A stretch of 64,000 nucleotides of DNA from Aphis gossypii (lineage: Eukaryota; Arthropoda; Insecta; Hemiptera; Aphididae): contig NC_065533.1 of assembly GCF_020184175.1 (NCBI RefSeq), positions 48,150,351-48,214,350 of the forward strand, given 5' to 3'. Made by a program: the position numbers and the translations under genes. Shown here in pieces: positions 63,926 to 64,000 of the stretch. Below the pieces are notes generated by a model, which did no database searches, was not told the DNA's origin, and worked only from the letters and a program-made list of their open reading frames with translations. Each line of letters begins with the position of its first letter. Positions within the stretch are counted from its first letter, which is position 1.

Positions 63926-64000
63926 GTAAATTGATCTTCGTTATTTGGTCAAAATTTTATAAAAATAATACATCATATAAATACATTATATACAGCAAGA

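Overview
The window looks like a piece of an aphid (Hemiptera: Aphididae) nuclear genome. This rests on three things. The DNA is very AT-rich, with recurring words such as GGTACCTACCTATA. Genes are split into many small exons with GT..AG introns. CpG-rich blocks stand out sharply at the gene starts. The assignment to aphids is inference; no species can be named from the sequence alone. There is no sign of bacterial or plasmid organisation.

Three conserved eukaryotic genes could be rebuilt exon by exon. ATG10, the E2-like enzyme that conjugates ATG12 to ATG5 in autophagy, is on the + strand at 24649-26160 in 6 exons. PATL1/Patr-1, an mRNA-decapping activator, is on the - strand at 28391-42012 in 14 exons and meets ATG10 tail to tail. 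DEGS1 (infertile crescent in Drosophila), the dihydroceramide delta4-desaturase, is on the - strand at 51509-56879 in 6 exons. All three keep an open reading frame across every proposed splice, and ATG10 and DEGS1 keep their catalytic motifs.

Two further genes are only partly in the window. A candidate first coding exon on the - strand ends at 8432 and belongs to a gene that continues leftward. A + strand gene of unknown function begins at 59513 and runs past the right edge. Each of the main gene starts lies in or next to a GC/CpG-rich block (about 8.1-9.6, 23.0-24.1, 42.0-42.3 and 56.8-57.7 kb). The last block may serve DEGS1 and the 59.5 kb gene head to head.

The rest is intergenic or intronic DNA full of short non-autonomous elements. 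There are hAT-type MITEs with exact 8-bp target duplications in Patr-1 intron 5 and DEGS1 intron 1, and a 127-bp piggyBac-type MITE flanked by TTAA in Patr-1 intron 1. Two long imperfect fold-back elements lie at 21.8 and 44.6 kb. One dispersed repeat family has three copies, at 0.5, 19 and 21 kb. I found no rRNA, tRNA or CRISPR locus, and no convincing new multi-gene system. The most unusual points are a splice junction without a usable donor at 63.66 kb, which sits on a near-duplicate of the next exon, and the clustering of MITEs in introns and next to promoters.
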